Positions 1-10,628 of a stretch of DNA of 64,000 bases are shown here, piece by piece. The position numbers and the translations under genes were made by a program. Each line of letters opens with the position of its first letter. Positions within the stretch are counted from its first letter, which is position 1. The notes beneath the pieces are model-generated. The model made no database searches and was not told where the DNA came from. It saw nothing but the letters and a program-made list of their open reading frames with translations. This stretch comes from Scolanthus callimorphus (taxonomy: Eukaryota > Cnidaria > Anthozoa > Actiniaria > Edwardsiidae). The stretch is taken from NCBI GenBank assembly GCA_033964015.1, contig CM066912.1, positions 31,272,532 to 31,336,531 on the forward strand, read 5' to 3'.

Positions 1-50
1 AGCCAATCAGAAAGCGGTACAGAACAAAGGATTTGGGCTTTCTTGAGATC

Positions 51-397
51 TCAGACATCGAAATATTCGCTTTTTTCTAAAAATTGTGAAAATTATGAGC
101 AGCAGAAATAACTTCAAAACATTTAATTACTTATCGTCAGACGTATTGCAGGTATTAAATTTCCTTAACATGGTTTGAATCTCTGAATGACAAACCTTTA
201 CCACACAATTTTATTTTGTAAAATGTTTATGTATGTCAGTGTATTTTTTTTTTTTAGTTTATACCCAAGACTCCTATTGAAATAGCAGGATGGCCCTTGT
301 GGCTACCTGAATGGACAACCCTGGGTAATTAATTTTAAGTAAAGGTGTCTATCTATCTTTACAGGATGGCCCGGCTGACGTAGTCGCACAGTAAAAA
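51..397. repeat. Dispersed repeat, inverted partner at 41840-42050
   Basis: Blocks 55-180 and 360-397 recur in reverse complement at 41840-42050 (for example the CTGACGTAGTCGCACAGTAA block and the ATTATGAGCAGCAGAAATAA block). The second copy lacks the middle part and the microsatellite. Confidence 0.75.
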
Positions 398-649
398 CCG
401 AAGGGAAGGGAAGGGAAGGGAAGGGAAGGGAAGGGAAGGGAAGGGAAGGGAAGGGAAGGGAAGGGAAGGGAAGGGAAGGGAAGGGAAGGGAAGGGAAGGG
501 AAGGGAAGGGAAGGGAAGGGAAGGGAAGGGAAGGGAAGGGAAGGGAAGGGAAGGGAAGGGAAGGGAAGGAAAGGGAAGGGAAGGGAAGGGAAGGGAAGGG
601 AAGGGAAGGGAAGGGAAGGGAAGGGAAGGGAAGGGAAGGGAAGGGAAGG
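398..649. repeat. (AAGGG)n microsatellite
   Basis: About 50 copies of GGGAA with one variant near 569. It makes long Ser-Pro open frames on the minus strand that are not genes. A short satellite copy follows at 674-687. Confidence 0.97.
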
Positions 650-699
650 GCTTATACAACAGCAAGTACAACCAGGAAGGGAAGGGATTATATATACAA

Positions 700-1635
700 C
701 AGCAAATACAACCAATCAGAATGAGAAATACACTGCATTGACGAAAAACGTCGCCTTTCATTTTCTTAGCGTGGTATAAAATTGTCACACATTGAACTCT
801 CGGAAACTCTGCACTATGCAACTTGAAAGCATTGTATAACCAGTGTATATTTATATATTATAACCAGTGTATAACCAGTGTATATTTATATAGTAGGGCA
901 GAGTATACAAGTTTATAAAGCGTAGCACTCTGCGTGAAATCAAAACACAATCAAATCAATCGCTGATGGATAATGGGCGGCATAATATGTTTACAGCTCT
1001 GTCTTCAAAATACACTTGATAATTAAGTCCATGTCACAAATGCTATAACAACAGACTGCAATGATAAGATGGATCTCACTATTACATAAGCTTTGCCTGG
1101 CGGTGAACTATTTAGAAAAAAATATTTTATTCATTAATTTGCAATATATGAAAGAATAGAAATTTAAAGATTTTTTGCCATTCATGTGCCAGCTTTATTT
1201 AGGAAGCAAAATGAGGACTTTTCCTGTTCCCTACTATTTGAATAAGAGTGTCATTCTCATTAGCGGAAGTGAAACCTCAAATAATGAATTTAGTTCAAAC
1301 GGTTTTTATCCGCTGTGACTTAGGGGTTAATTTAAATTCAAATTACACCAACATCGAAAGGGATGAATGAATAAAAGCTCTGCAAGGATTTTACTGAAAG
1401 GAACTGGTCTGGAATCGAAGTGAAGCATTAATTTCAAAAAGTGAAAGTGAAAACGATTGACAAACCGATCATGGCCCATGGTTCTGTATTCAAACTCACG
1501 GTCATTCTAAAAGAAGTGTTTACCTATAAAGGCAGGTGGACGAAGACTTGATTGGTTCCTTAGTCAGGTAACCACGGTAACCCGCGTTCGTTTGTCATGA
1601 TTTTACGACTAAAATAAGCAGAAAACTGAAGAAAC
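700..1635. other. No gene seen
   Basis: AT-rich sequence with a short tandem of ATAACCAGTGTATATTTATA near 837-892. The stretch 1480-1635 lies just upstream of the ankyrin gene and should contain its promoter and 5' leader, but no element can be named. Confidence 0.5.
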
Positions 1636-1799
1636 ATGAACAGTAAATACAGAGGTAAATTTACACCTGTGCACATAACGAACCGTGAAAGTCGATTCTT
1701 ATCTCTCGCTGATTTTCAGTTGTTTTCTGTGCCTTTCAACTCTTATGATTTTATATTACGATCAGTTTCAATTAATGGGTATAATAGCACATTGGGACA

Positions 1800-3296
1800 A
1801 TGCCGGCTCTCAGTTCTGCTATCAAGAGTAAACGCTTTCGCCAAGCGAAAATTCTCATTGAAATGGGAGTAGATGTAAATGCGAGAGACGAGCGCAAACG
1901 TACACCGCTGATGGAGTTGTGTTTTGTTGAAGAGGAGGGAAAAGCAGCCAAGTTGTCGCGATTGTTACTAGATAATGGAGCCCGAGTTGGGATCAAAGAT
2001 TCTGACGGCATGACAGCCCTGTGTCACGCAGCGAAACTCGGCCGCGAGCAGTTGGTTTCAGCCATGATGGAAGAAACACATTCGTTTGATCCTAATGCTG
2101 CCGACTGCCATGGAAACACAGCTCTTCATTACTCGGCCATGTCAGGAAACTTTGTGGTGCTTAATTTACTCCTAAAAACTTTTAATAGATACAAATTAAG
2201 TGTAGACCGACCGAATAAAGCTGGGGAAACTCCGTTAATCTGCGCTGCTAAATCAGGGAATTTTCTTTGCGCTAGACTTCTGGTGTCAGAAGGAAAGGCT
2301 TCACAAAGTGCACGGGATCGTGTGTTTTTCAAGACTGCAAGCGAATGGGAAAGAACAAAAGAGAGTTTGCGGTCGGCATCTAAGTCGCCTTTGTTTCGTA
2401 CGTTACAGCTTCCTTCAAGAAGTGGCGAGTCCCCAAACCAGTCAGATACAGAGGATGAATCGCTTGGGAGATCAGCAAACAAGAGGCCTTGCACTGCGCC
2501 AGAGAGCGGACAAGCGACGAAGGAGAAAAACCACCGCGAATTGTTGAAAAGGTTGTTTCGCTATTATGAGGGTCAAGTAACAGAGGCGTTTCGCCCGGGG
2601 GTGAAACCAAAACCTGTGGTAGTCGAACCTCCGAGCTCACCCTCTGACACCATGTCTCAAGACTCAGAGTTATCGGAACTCGGAGATCTAGCATTCTTAC
2701 GCGCTAGCTCGCCTGGGAGCTTATTAGGGCGCCGAATGAGTGTTAGTAAGGCATCCAGCCTTGCTACGAACGCTAATGCATTTCGTCGGCGCTCTATAGC
2801 AACTATGGGACTCGGGACTACGAATTTGAGCCGAAGACTCTCGGTTAGTTCCGGAAAATCATTATCCCAGCCGATGGCATCTCCGAAGATTCGCCGAGGC
2901 TCAATAAATGTAATCGGGAAGCTGAGTATGAGATCACAAGAAGATGCAGCACCTAAAATTCGTCGTGGATCTATTAATGTTATCGGGAAGCTAAATTTGA
3001 ACTTACAGTCAGCAAAGAGAGAGCTCGCGGACAAAAATACGTTAAAGGGTCGCCGCAGCTCTGTGGATACGCGTAGTAAAGCTCTGCCGGTTCAAGAAGA
3101 GGATTCTTCAGATGCCTTGCAGATCCAGGGGACGGTAGGTAGGCGACACCCTCCTGTCCGCAGCAGAAGCCCTACTAAAGCGGCCTTCGGTAATCTACAG
3201 ACACTAGCAGAAGGGAGTAACGGAGAGGAGGAGGAGGAGGAGGAAGAAGAGGAAGCACTGCAGCGAAGCTCACCAGCAGCCTTGTACGTTAGATGA
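1800..3296 (+). CDS. Ankyrin-repeat protein, ANKRD34-like, single exon
   Basis: A single 498-residue open frame with no visible intron. Residues about 1-165 hold four to five ankyrin repeats; the hallmarks are TPLMELC, TALCHAAKLG, TALHYSAMSG and TPLICAAKSG. The rest is Ser/Arg-rich and probably disordered. It contains two near-identical blocks sharing the core IRRGSINVIGKL (about residues 362-400), several RRxS-type sites that look like basophilic kinase targets, and a poly-Glu run near the C-terminus. Vertebrate ANKRD34 proteins are also intronless, with N-terminal ankyrins and a long Ser-rich tail, hence the comparison; a direct orthology test was not possible. Ankyrin repeats mediate protein binding, and no enzyme domain is seen. 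The ATG at 1800 is chosen because the ankyrin fold starts at once after it; the ATG at 1636 is in another frame. Confidence 0.8.
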   Translation: MPALSSAIKSKRFRQAKILIEMGVDVNARDERKRTPLMELCFVEEEGKAAKLSRLLLDNGARVGIKDSDGMTALCHAAKLGREQLVSAMMEETHSFDPNAADCHGNTALHYSAMSGNFVVLNLLLKTFNRYKLSVDRPNKAGETPLICAAKSGNFLCARLLVSEGKASQSARDRVFFKTASEWERTKESLRSASKSPLFRTLQLPSRSGESPNQSDTEDESLGRSANKRPCTAPESGQATKEKNHRELLKRLFRYYEGQVTEAFRPGVKPKPVVVEPPSSPSDTMSQDSELSELGDLAFLRASSPGSLLGRRMSVSKASSLATNANAFRRRSIATMGLGTTNLSRRLSVSSGKSLSQPMASPKIRRGSINVIGKLSMRSQEDAAPKIRRGSINVIGKLNLNLQSAKRELADKNTLKGRRSSVDTRSKALPVQEEDSSDALQIQGTVGRRHPPVRSRSPTKAAFGNLQTLAEGSNGEEEEEEEEEEALQRSSPAALYVR

Positions 3297-3436
3297 AGGG
3301 TCTTAGCTGATCTGCAGAGCCCCTTCATCAGAACAAGAGTCAATACCTAAGGTCTTGGATGAGCGGATGAGTGTTGTTCCTATCTGCGTCAGAAGTGTCT
3401 ATATATTTGTAGTTGATTAGGTTTAGCTTACTACTA

Positions 3437-4358
3437 TTTGCGTCCATTCATGAAGTGTGACGATTTTTTCGCGAAGGTTTGCTTTCTAAACATGCACGTT
3501 GTGTCGAAAAATAGTCACGTTTCTCGCTCTCTGATTGGCTGAAAAATAACGGTCAAAACTGCAGCTAATCAGCGAGCGAGAAACGCGAGAACTTCGCAAC
3601 ACAACGTGCACCTCAGGTAAGTTAAGGCCTGGGCGGAAGCCCGATCCAAAATGGCGGACGTAAAACTGAGGGGGGTGGTCCATCTCAAAACCAATGCCTC
3701 TGAGGGATCCAAACAATCTACATTTGAATATCTTTGATCATTCTCAATCATTTTCACCAATGTTGGTCTCTATGGCAACAAATGCATGACCTCTGACCTT
3801 GAATTTAATTTCTAGGAAAATGGCCTCTGCATTCAATGGGGAAAAGCGAAATCGTTCAACAGAGTGCATTATAGTGTTTGTTATATAGCGTAGATTATTG
3901 ATCCAACGAGGATGGCTGGAAATGTTTTTTAGGATAGCCTTATTTGTGATGATGTTATATGATACCTCTCCTTTTCTTAAAATGTGGATGACTTGGACAC
4001 CCATCCTCGTTGGAATGGTAATATACGCCCGACACTGGTCATAATAAGACCCATTGGGAAACCAGTGGTATGATCCCATCGAATGCAGAGGACTGAAAGA
4101 AAATTGTGCCTTTGTCACGCTCTTACAAGTCACGCAACCCGTTGACATGGTAACCAAATACATCAAACGAAACATCTCACCGGGTGTACCAACCTTAACG
4201 AAAAACATTCTACAGAAGAGATTTTATCTACCCTAGAGAATTTTTTTCAGTATTTTTCGCATTTTTTTGAAAAACACCCATGCCTTAATATACCTGAGCA
4301 CGTTTGAAACATAAACTAACGCGAAAAAATCGTCACTTCATGGATGGACGCAAATTAA
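3437..4358. mobile_element. TIR DNA element, about 0.92 kb
   Basis: Ends are inverted repeats of about 38 bp: the left has TTTGCGTCCATTCATGAAGT and GACGATTTTTTCGCG, the right is its near-perfect complement. No transposase motif is seen, so it is non-autonomous. It starts about 140 bp after the ankyrin gene's stop. Confidence 0.8.
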
Positions 4359-4606
4359 ATGGTAGCTAGTGTATGATTGATTAGGCATTTTGACAGACCA
4401 GCAATTTTTGGAAACAGTTTTTTTCGATTTAATTTTACAAGACCCATATTAAGACCCATATTTTACAAGACCCATACTAAAAATAGACCTCATATGGGAG
4501 ATTATTACTCGTAGTAATGGAGTCTCGAGAGGAAATCTCCAGCTCATGCTCTTCTGATATCGCCTAATCTACGACATGATCTCGAACTTAAAATGATGAT
4601 TATCAT

Positions 4607-4808
4607 CAATTGTTAAATGGCCTAAAAATGAGGATTATCACCAATCTTTCTTTTTGGCATCCATAACTTTTTTTGGATCATGTTCATTTTTACACATTGC
4701 TTCATTAATTCTATTGATCGTTTTTAATAGAACGAAGATAATTGGAATATATAGTCATGTCACCAGATTGATGATAATCCTCATTTTAGGGCCATTTAAC
4801 AATTGTTA
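4607..4808. mobile_element. Small TIR element
   Basis: Left end CAATTGTTAAATGGCC and GAGGATTATCA are mirrored at the right end as GATAATCCTCATTTTAGGGCC and AACAATTG. About 200 bp with no coding potential. Confidence 0.75.
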
Positions 4809-5090
4809 TTACCAAGTTTGAAGTCAATCTAAATATCCCAAACAGAATTAGTACATAAAGCATTGTTGGCCTCTTTTTCCCCAATCTTGTTGTGACGTCA
4901 TTTTTTGCTAATTTGCATAAGTAAAAATCTTGAATATCTCTGTAACCAAAAGAGATATGAACGCGAAATAAACGACATTCTTCCTTATTTTGAATATGCA
5001 GTCAAATAAGCCAATAAAGTTCAGCCTTGAGTGGCACTTTAATTGGTCGGTGCAGAGTTCACAGAACTATGAAAACTGCAGTAAAATAAA

Positions 5091-5390
5091 AATATTAGAC
5101 TACGAGTTCCAGTTTCCTATGAGTCAACAAGTTAGCGAGGCGCGTAGCGCCGAGTTGACTTTTTGACTCAGAGAAAACAAGAACGAGTAGTCTAATTGTT
5201 TTAGTAGAAACCCACTAGCATACTACCTCTTCGAGTTGTTGCTAAAACGTATTTACTTTCATGGTTTTAGAAAGTTTTGCGTTAGCGTTTTCGCTACTCA
5301 CTATCTATTACGTGATAGCGAGTAGCGGAGCCAATCGGATCGCAGGATTCGTGATAGTATGCGAGTGGGTTTCTACTAATTAATATAGAT
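5091..5390. mobile_element. Foldback element (copy 1)
   Basis: Nested inverted repeats: AGACTACGAGTTC against CGAGTAGTCTAAT, and TAGTAGAAACCCACTAGCAT against ATGCGAGTGGGTTTCTACTA. A second, diverged copy lies at 57893-58270. Confidence 0.65.
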
Positions 5391-5399
5391 AGAAAGAAG

Positions 5400-6268
5400 C
5401 AAGTGACGCTTAAAGACAATATGACTAACAATAGAATTCAATTAATTTAATAATAAGCCCAGATAGTCCATGAACCATTACAAATATTATGTAAATAATT
5501 CAACAATAACTAATAAATAAAATCAATATAGATAATCCCAAACATATCAAGAAAATTTCGCCAAAAGCTGTCGTTTTGCCGACGTTGCAAAACTTCCTTA
5601 TTAGGAAATTCCCCCTTACCTTATTTTGAAGGTCTGTAAGTACTTTTCCTCATATCTTAGCGAAAAAATTGACCAAAACTTGCAGTTACTCGAGAAACAT
5701 CCTTCTCTTGGTCGCCATTTTGTTTTTACCCCCCGCCGAGGGGCCTGAGTCACGTTTTGAACACCACAGGCAACCCGCGCGGAATTGCCATAAATACGAC
5801 AGCACTTTCTTGATATGTATGGTAAATACATCTTCTTGGATAAGGTTGAATCAAAAACGGCTTTAAAATGTTTTCTCAATCGGTAGAGCTCTTTTCAGCT
5901 GTGCAGCGAAAGTGATACACTTTGAATCCAAAGTGTTTGAGTTTAGATATTTTTCGCTAAAACAGTAGAATTCGTGCTATTTATACAGGGGCGTACGGGG
6001 AGGGGGGGGGGGGCTGTTTATAGCGTCTTATTTTCTACAGAAACCCTTGTTTTCATGTTCAAAGGAACAATTTTCTAACTTTACAAAAATGTGGTTTCTC
6101 TGACTCTGTAGAAATCAATCTATTTCAAAAGGTTCTTTCATTTACTCATTCTCGTTACGACAATTGAGCATTTGGAAGCTAAAAATACCACGAATTCTAC
6201 AGTTTTGGTTGACAATCTTAAAGTGATAGATAACTCCTACAGACTACTTTCTGCCTGCAAGTACGATT
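5400..6268. other. No gene seen
   Basis: AT-rich non-coding sequence with a G-run at 6001-6013. Open frames here are short and without recognisable motifs. Confidence 0.5.
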
Positions 6269-6274
6269 TCGGAA

Positions 6275-6329
6275 AGCTATGGAATCGGAAGGCTATGGCA
6301 TCGGAAGGCTATGGAATCGGAAGGCTATG
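6275..6329. repeat. 16-bp tandem repeat
   Basis: Three copies of GAATCGGAAGGCTATG with minor changes. Confidence 0.8.
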
Positions 6330-6885
6330 GAGTATTTTTGACAAGGATAAAGGACACCCGGGGCAACTAATATGTTCATTCATTAAATACAGTAATTTTG
6401 AATATGTGACTAGATGCATCAAATTGTTCTGAGATAAAATATTCGATTGTACCATTTATCAACTATCTTTAATATCTATCGATATAAACTATTCTATGAT
6501 CTAATATTGTATTCCTGGAATGATTGTCAAACTAAATGACGTCATTTATGCGCTCATTTACGTTGTGGGTGAGGTAGGGTCAACGCTATAAAAGCCTTTA
6601 ATCAAATAACTTTAATATCTATCGATATGAAACTATTCTCTATTCTATTCTTGGAATGATTTGCCAACTAAATGACGTCACATCTAATACTCGCGCTCAT
6701 GACATGGTCGGTGAGGCAGGGTTATCGCTATAATAGTCCTGGAAACAAACAAAATATTCTAGTATTAACTGGAAACTCGTGTAAAAAAAACTGCACCGAT
6801 GTAAGATGTTTTCAGAAGTCACGCCAGAAGAAGTTATTTCTAAAACCTACTAGGCAAGACTGAGCAAGGATGTATGGTGAACACG

Positions 6886-7110
6886 ATTTAAAGAGCCAGT
6901 GTCAGCCACTTCTTTGATATTCTTTTCGTTCGACATTAGAAGACAATTACGTGAAGAAATCTCTTAATAAATATCTAAAAACAAAGTTTCAGATTTGATT
7001 TACCAAATTCAATCGAGAACACTACTCTATATTCTCTAAATCAGCCGATGGAAATGGATGCTTTCTCCGACTTGGTATGTTGCTATGCTGTCAAAATGGT
7101 GGCCGGCTAA
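6886..7110. repeat. Dispersed repeat, inverted partner at 42534-42765
   Basis: Blocks such as AATTGAATTTGGTAAATC-type sequence and ATCGGCTGATTTAGAGAATA are shared in reverse orientation with 42534-42765 in a GTF2F1 intron. Both also share the flank near GGCTCTTTAAA. Likely one transposon family. Confidence 0.75.
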
Positions 7111-7269
7111 TACTGCAGGGTCTTTAAGCAAAATGAAATCTCCCAAAAATCCACTCCACGCGCGTTTTGGAGTGGCGTGTATTACCCTGAGAAAACCGTT
7201 ATGGCAAATAGATTTTGACAGGATCCCGTTACCTAGGAGCCTCCATGTAGGGGTATGAAGGTGTCAGCG

Positions 7270-7450
7270 AATTAGAAAATAGCAGGTCTGGAGTTATGTT
7301 AAGACCAAACAGGTTTGCCGCTTGAATAAACTTTTCTGAAAAAAGCATGCGCTACCTGCACCATAACGGGTTGAGCGAATAGGTGACGTAATCTCTGACG
7401 TATTACTAAAAATAACTTCAAACGGGGCTTCATTGAGCATCTATGTAAGA
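7270..7450. repeat. Diverged dispersed repeat (partner near 29330-29480)
   Basis: Shares GCATGCGCTACCTGCA and nearby words with 29330-29480 in the same orientation. No coding content. Confidence 0.5.
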
Positions 7451-7459
7451 GCTGGCTTG

Positions 7460-8520
7460 AGTGAACAGCCATTCTTTATAGCGCAGATCACTGGGTTCCC
7501 TGTGCCAGAAAAGACGCCTGAGCAACGTGCTGAAACATTCCATACTGATGATCAACGACCTCAGCTCTGCTTATAGAACTGAATTAATGAACAGCATAAA
7601 GGCGTCGTGCGTAGATATAATAACGGACAAAAATATACGAGCTTACAAGAATTTTTTTTTAAAGGTCCTAGAGAGCTTATAAAAAAACATTTAGGAGGAA
7701 ATAAGCCAAGAAATCGAGTAATTTAGCAAAGTGGAACGCATTTTTAGATAAAGTATTACAAAACCAATTTCCTTGTTTGTAGCATTTTTGGAAAGGTCTT
7801 GATAAAATAAAGAATTGGCAATAACACCGAGAAGAAATTCCCAAGGAAACCTGAAAAATATTTTTCGAAGTTGTGAAGGAATGGTGCTGGCTGTTGATGT
7901 TCATTTCATGATGCTGTCAACCTATATAAATTGTATGGATCTGGACAAATTTCTTGATTCATTTTCGATGTTTGGTTTGGTGTTGTAGGAAATGATTCTT
8001 TTTTAGATCAGATATCAAAAACAGTAAGACAGAAGTCTACACTGTGATGTAAATTTTTTTGTTCCAATAATTTTTTTCAATCGTTACTTGATTTTCAAAT
8101 AGATTACGTCTTAACCCCTTCGCTGTGTCCACAAAATCCACGCGCCTACACTGTTAAATAATTGGGGTTTCAAAGTTCGTCTTTTCTTGCACACAGGCCA
8201 GGGACAGGCGCCACAAAGGACGGCGAGTGAAAGGCGACTTACTCTGTGCATCTGCATCGTAACTGTACATCATCCGATTCGCTACCGCCACCGCTGACAA
8301 TTCAAGAGAGATAAAATGTCACAATGCCACGGATACTTGCAGCTCTAACATAACTTCGTTCAATTCGTGCTTCGTGCAATTTTAGCATCACTCCGGAAAA
8401 AAGAATGGCCTTTCCAAACAAAACAAGCTTAAGGAATCTATTTATCTTATTTTGCTATTCTTGTTTGCAACAACTTCAATCAATTGTTAGATCATCTTGT
8501 TGTTTACCACTAAAACCATT
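7460..8520. other. No gene seen
   Basis: Mixed AT-rich sequence without tandem structure or conserved protein motif. Confidence 0.5.
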
Positions 8521-8526
8521 GCATCG

Positions 8527-8806
8527 CGATCCACGTTTTCAAAAGGTCAGAGTAAAATTATTTATGATTTTTGGCTTTGTTGTCCCGCCAGTGAAAATAT
8601 CTCAGCCAATCAGATTCCTGCTCTGTTTTGCCTAGTGCACTCGTCTGGCTTCCTGGACGAAAACCAGACAATGTCGCGACAGAAAGCCAGGCGACTGCAC
8701 TATGCAAAACAGGGCAAGAATCTGATTGGCTCATATATGGTTTGACTGACAACCGGAACAGCAAAGCCAAAAATATATCGATGTTTTGAAAACGTGGGTC
8801 GTGAAG
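8527..8806. mobile_element. Foldback element
   Basis: Inverted ends GATCCACGTTTTCAAAA against TTTTGAAAACGTGGGTC; inner arms CAGCCAATCAGATTC and GCCTAGTGCACTCG are mirrored. About 280 bp. Confidence 0.75.
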
Positions 8807-8966
8807 TTAGGATTTTAGCTGTAAAGCAGACGTTTACATGATGCATTTTTTAGTTATTCATTTTATAACGACGTTTATGTCTCTTAGATATTCTGGCTCA
8901 CTTATTTTAATACGGAAATAGTTTTAAAATTGTGACATTTCATTTCTCTTGATATTATCATGCAGC

Positions 8967-9146
8967 TAACACAGAGAATTTCTGCAGAAACCCATCCATG
9001 GGAAGAGTTGAATTACCTAAGGCACACGCATGGGATTGTGTTCGGAATTCACATGGATACTCATGGGAAATCCGAACACTTCCCATTCTTCTACCATGGA
9101 AATTCAGCTTTTCCCATGGATGGGTTTCTGCAGAAATTCCCTGTGA
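8967..9146. mobile_element. Foldback MITE with CCATGG-rich arms (copy 1)
   Basis: Near-palindrome: the left arm has GAATTTCTGCAGAAACCCAT and the right arm ends ATGGGTTTCTGCAGAAATTC. Other copies are at 17805-17970 and 25930-26098. The arms make long open frames that are not genes. Confidence 0.85.
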
Positions 9147-9384
9147 AGGCCTTGTGTAAAAAGACCTGGCGTTTAGAATTATATTTTTATATAGAAAATT
9201 AATATCATGAGGTAGAAAAAATATAACATATATATTTAGCATAGCTAGTTTTTAATTGGTGTTTATTTTTATAATCATTAGAGTTATTCTGATCAAAGGT
9301 ATTACCATTACATTAGTTTAGGGTTAATATTCAAAGAAGCTGACTGGAAAGTATCATGCCGTTCACATTGCGGTGAGTTAAGGC

Positions 9385-9690
9385 CATGTTACACCAAGGC
9401 AATTTTCTTGAAAACGCGCGTGTAACATCTCCTTGCAAAGTAACATTTTGCGTTGCGAGTTGCAGAAAACGTAGAACCGAGCTCTACTTGTTGTGAGACA
9501 AGTTGCCACTTGTAACATGTTTTGGCAAATGTTGCAACGCGCTTAATTTGAAAACGCCGCTGTAATTTATAATTTAACTGAGGGCGCCTTGCAAGTTGCA
9601 AAAACATTGCCAGCGTTTATCAAACATCCCGCAGCAACTTTCAACAATCGTTGCGTTGCAAGTTGCAAGAAAAATTGCTTGTGTATGATT
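9385..9690. mobile_element. Degenerate TIR element
   Basis: Left CAAGGCAATTTTCTTG and right CAAGAAAAATTGCTTG are inverted; the interior repeats GTTGCAA-type words. About 300 bp. Confidence 0.6.
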
Positions 9691-10225
9691 AAGCACCACA
9701 TTGCTTGCATTATTTATTTATCTTTAATGACTATTGTTATTATCAACTTTTATTTTTACCTCTTTGCTACGTTGATATAGTTTTTATGTAAGAGTTTATG
9801 TTATTTTTATATTATTATCATTTTTAGTGCTTACTTTTTATGGCATTTGTTTTTGTTTTTGGTGTTCGTGCAAGGGATATCTTACAGGATTTAGTTTCTT
9901 GGTGCTTTTGCACCACCTCTTCGTTTCCACTTTGATTCCTTGAGAAAGGGAAGCATTTTAGAGTGAGTGAGTGATTGGGGCAAGAATAAAAAAGGATCAA
10001 AAAAAGTATAATGAGTTATAACACAGGAGGCCATCAACAATGCCCGTCCAGCTTCGTTTTGATCTATTTGGCCATACATTTCTTTGAAAAAGATAAGCCA
10101 CTAATACGGGTCTGTAGAATTGAGTTCCATTTCCTGATAACTATAATATATTATTAATTAATGTTAGCGTGATAAAGGCCTATAACCCCGCTTGTATTAG
10201 AGGTGTCTCAGGCAAAAGAGTTAAG

Positions 10226-10480
10226 CTACGGCTAAACTAGGACACATGTAGCGTTGTGTCCTGCATGCTTCCCCGAGTGACTGAACTAGGAAACATCGCA
10301 CGCGTGTGTCTCGGACATATCAACTGTTTCTTGTCTTGCGAAGAAACATTTCTTTGTGTCCCGGCTACAAATTTGTTGCGCGCAACAAAGTTTCTCGCGT
10401 GGCTAAACAGGGAAACATGAAGGAAGCTCGTGTCCGGCTACAATGTTGCGCGCTACATGTGTACTAGTTTAGCCAGGGCT
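10226..10480. mobile_element. TIR element next to the PLC 3' end
   Basis: Left GGCTAAACTAGGACACATGT is mirrored by the right ACATGTGTACTAGTTTAGCC. The interior is rich in GTGTCC and GAAACA words. It ends about 150 bp beyond the PLC stop codon and may lie in its 3' UTR. Confidence 0.75.
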
Positions 10481-10628
10481 TTTCGGCTTGCGTAGGAACC
10501 TTGCGCCCCTGTTATACCCCTGTTACCCCTGTCTATTAAACGTTGTAATAAATCAATAACGACGTGAGAAAGGAGGATTACAAATCACGAGTAATGGCCG
10601 AGCAAAGTTAACCCCACAGAGCTGGGTT

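Noticed and set aside
303..821. 172-residue Ser-Pro-rich open frame over the AAGGG repeat
   Set aside because: Created by the microsatellite; no motif outside the repeat.
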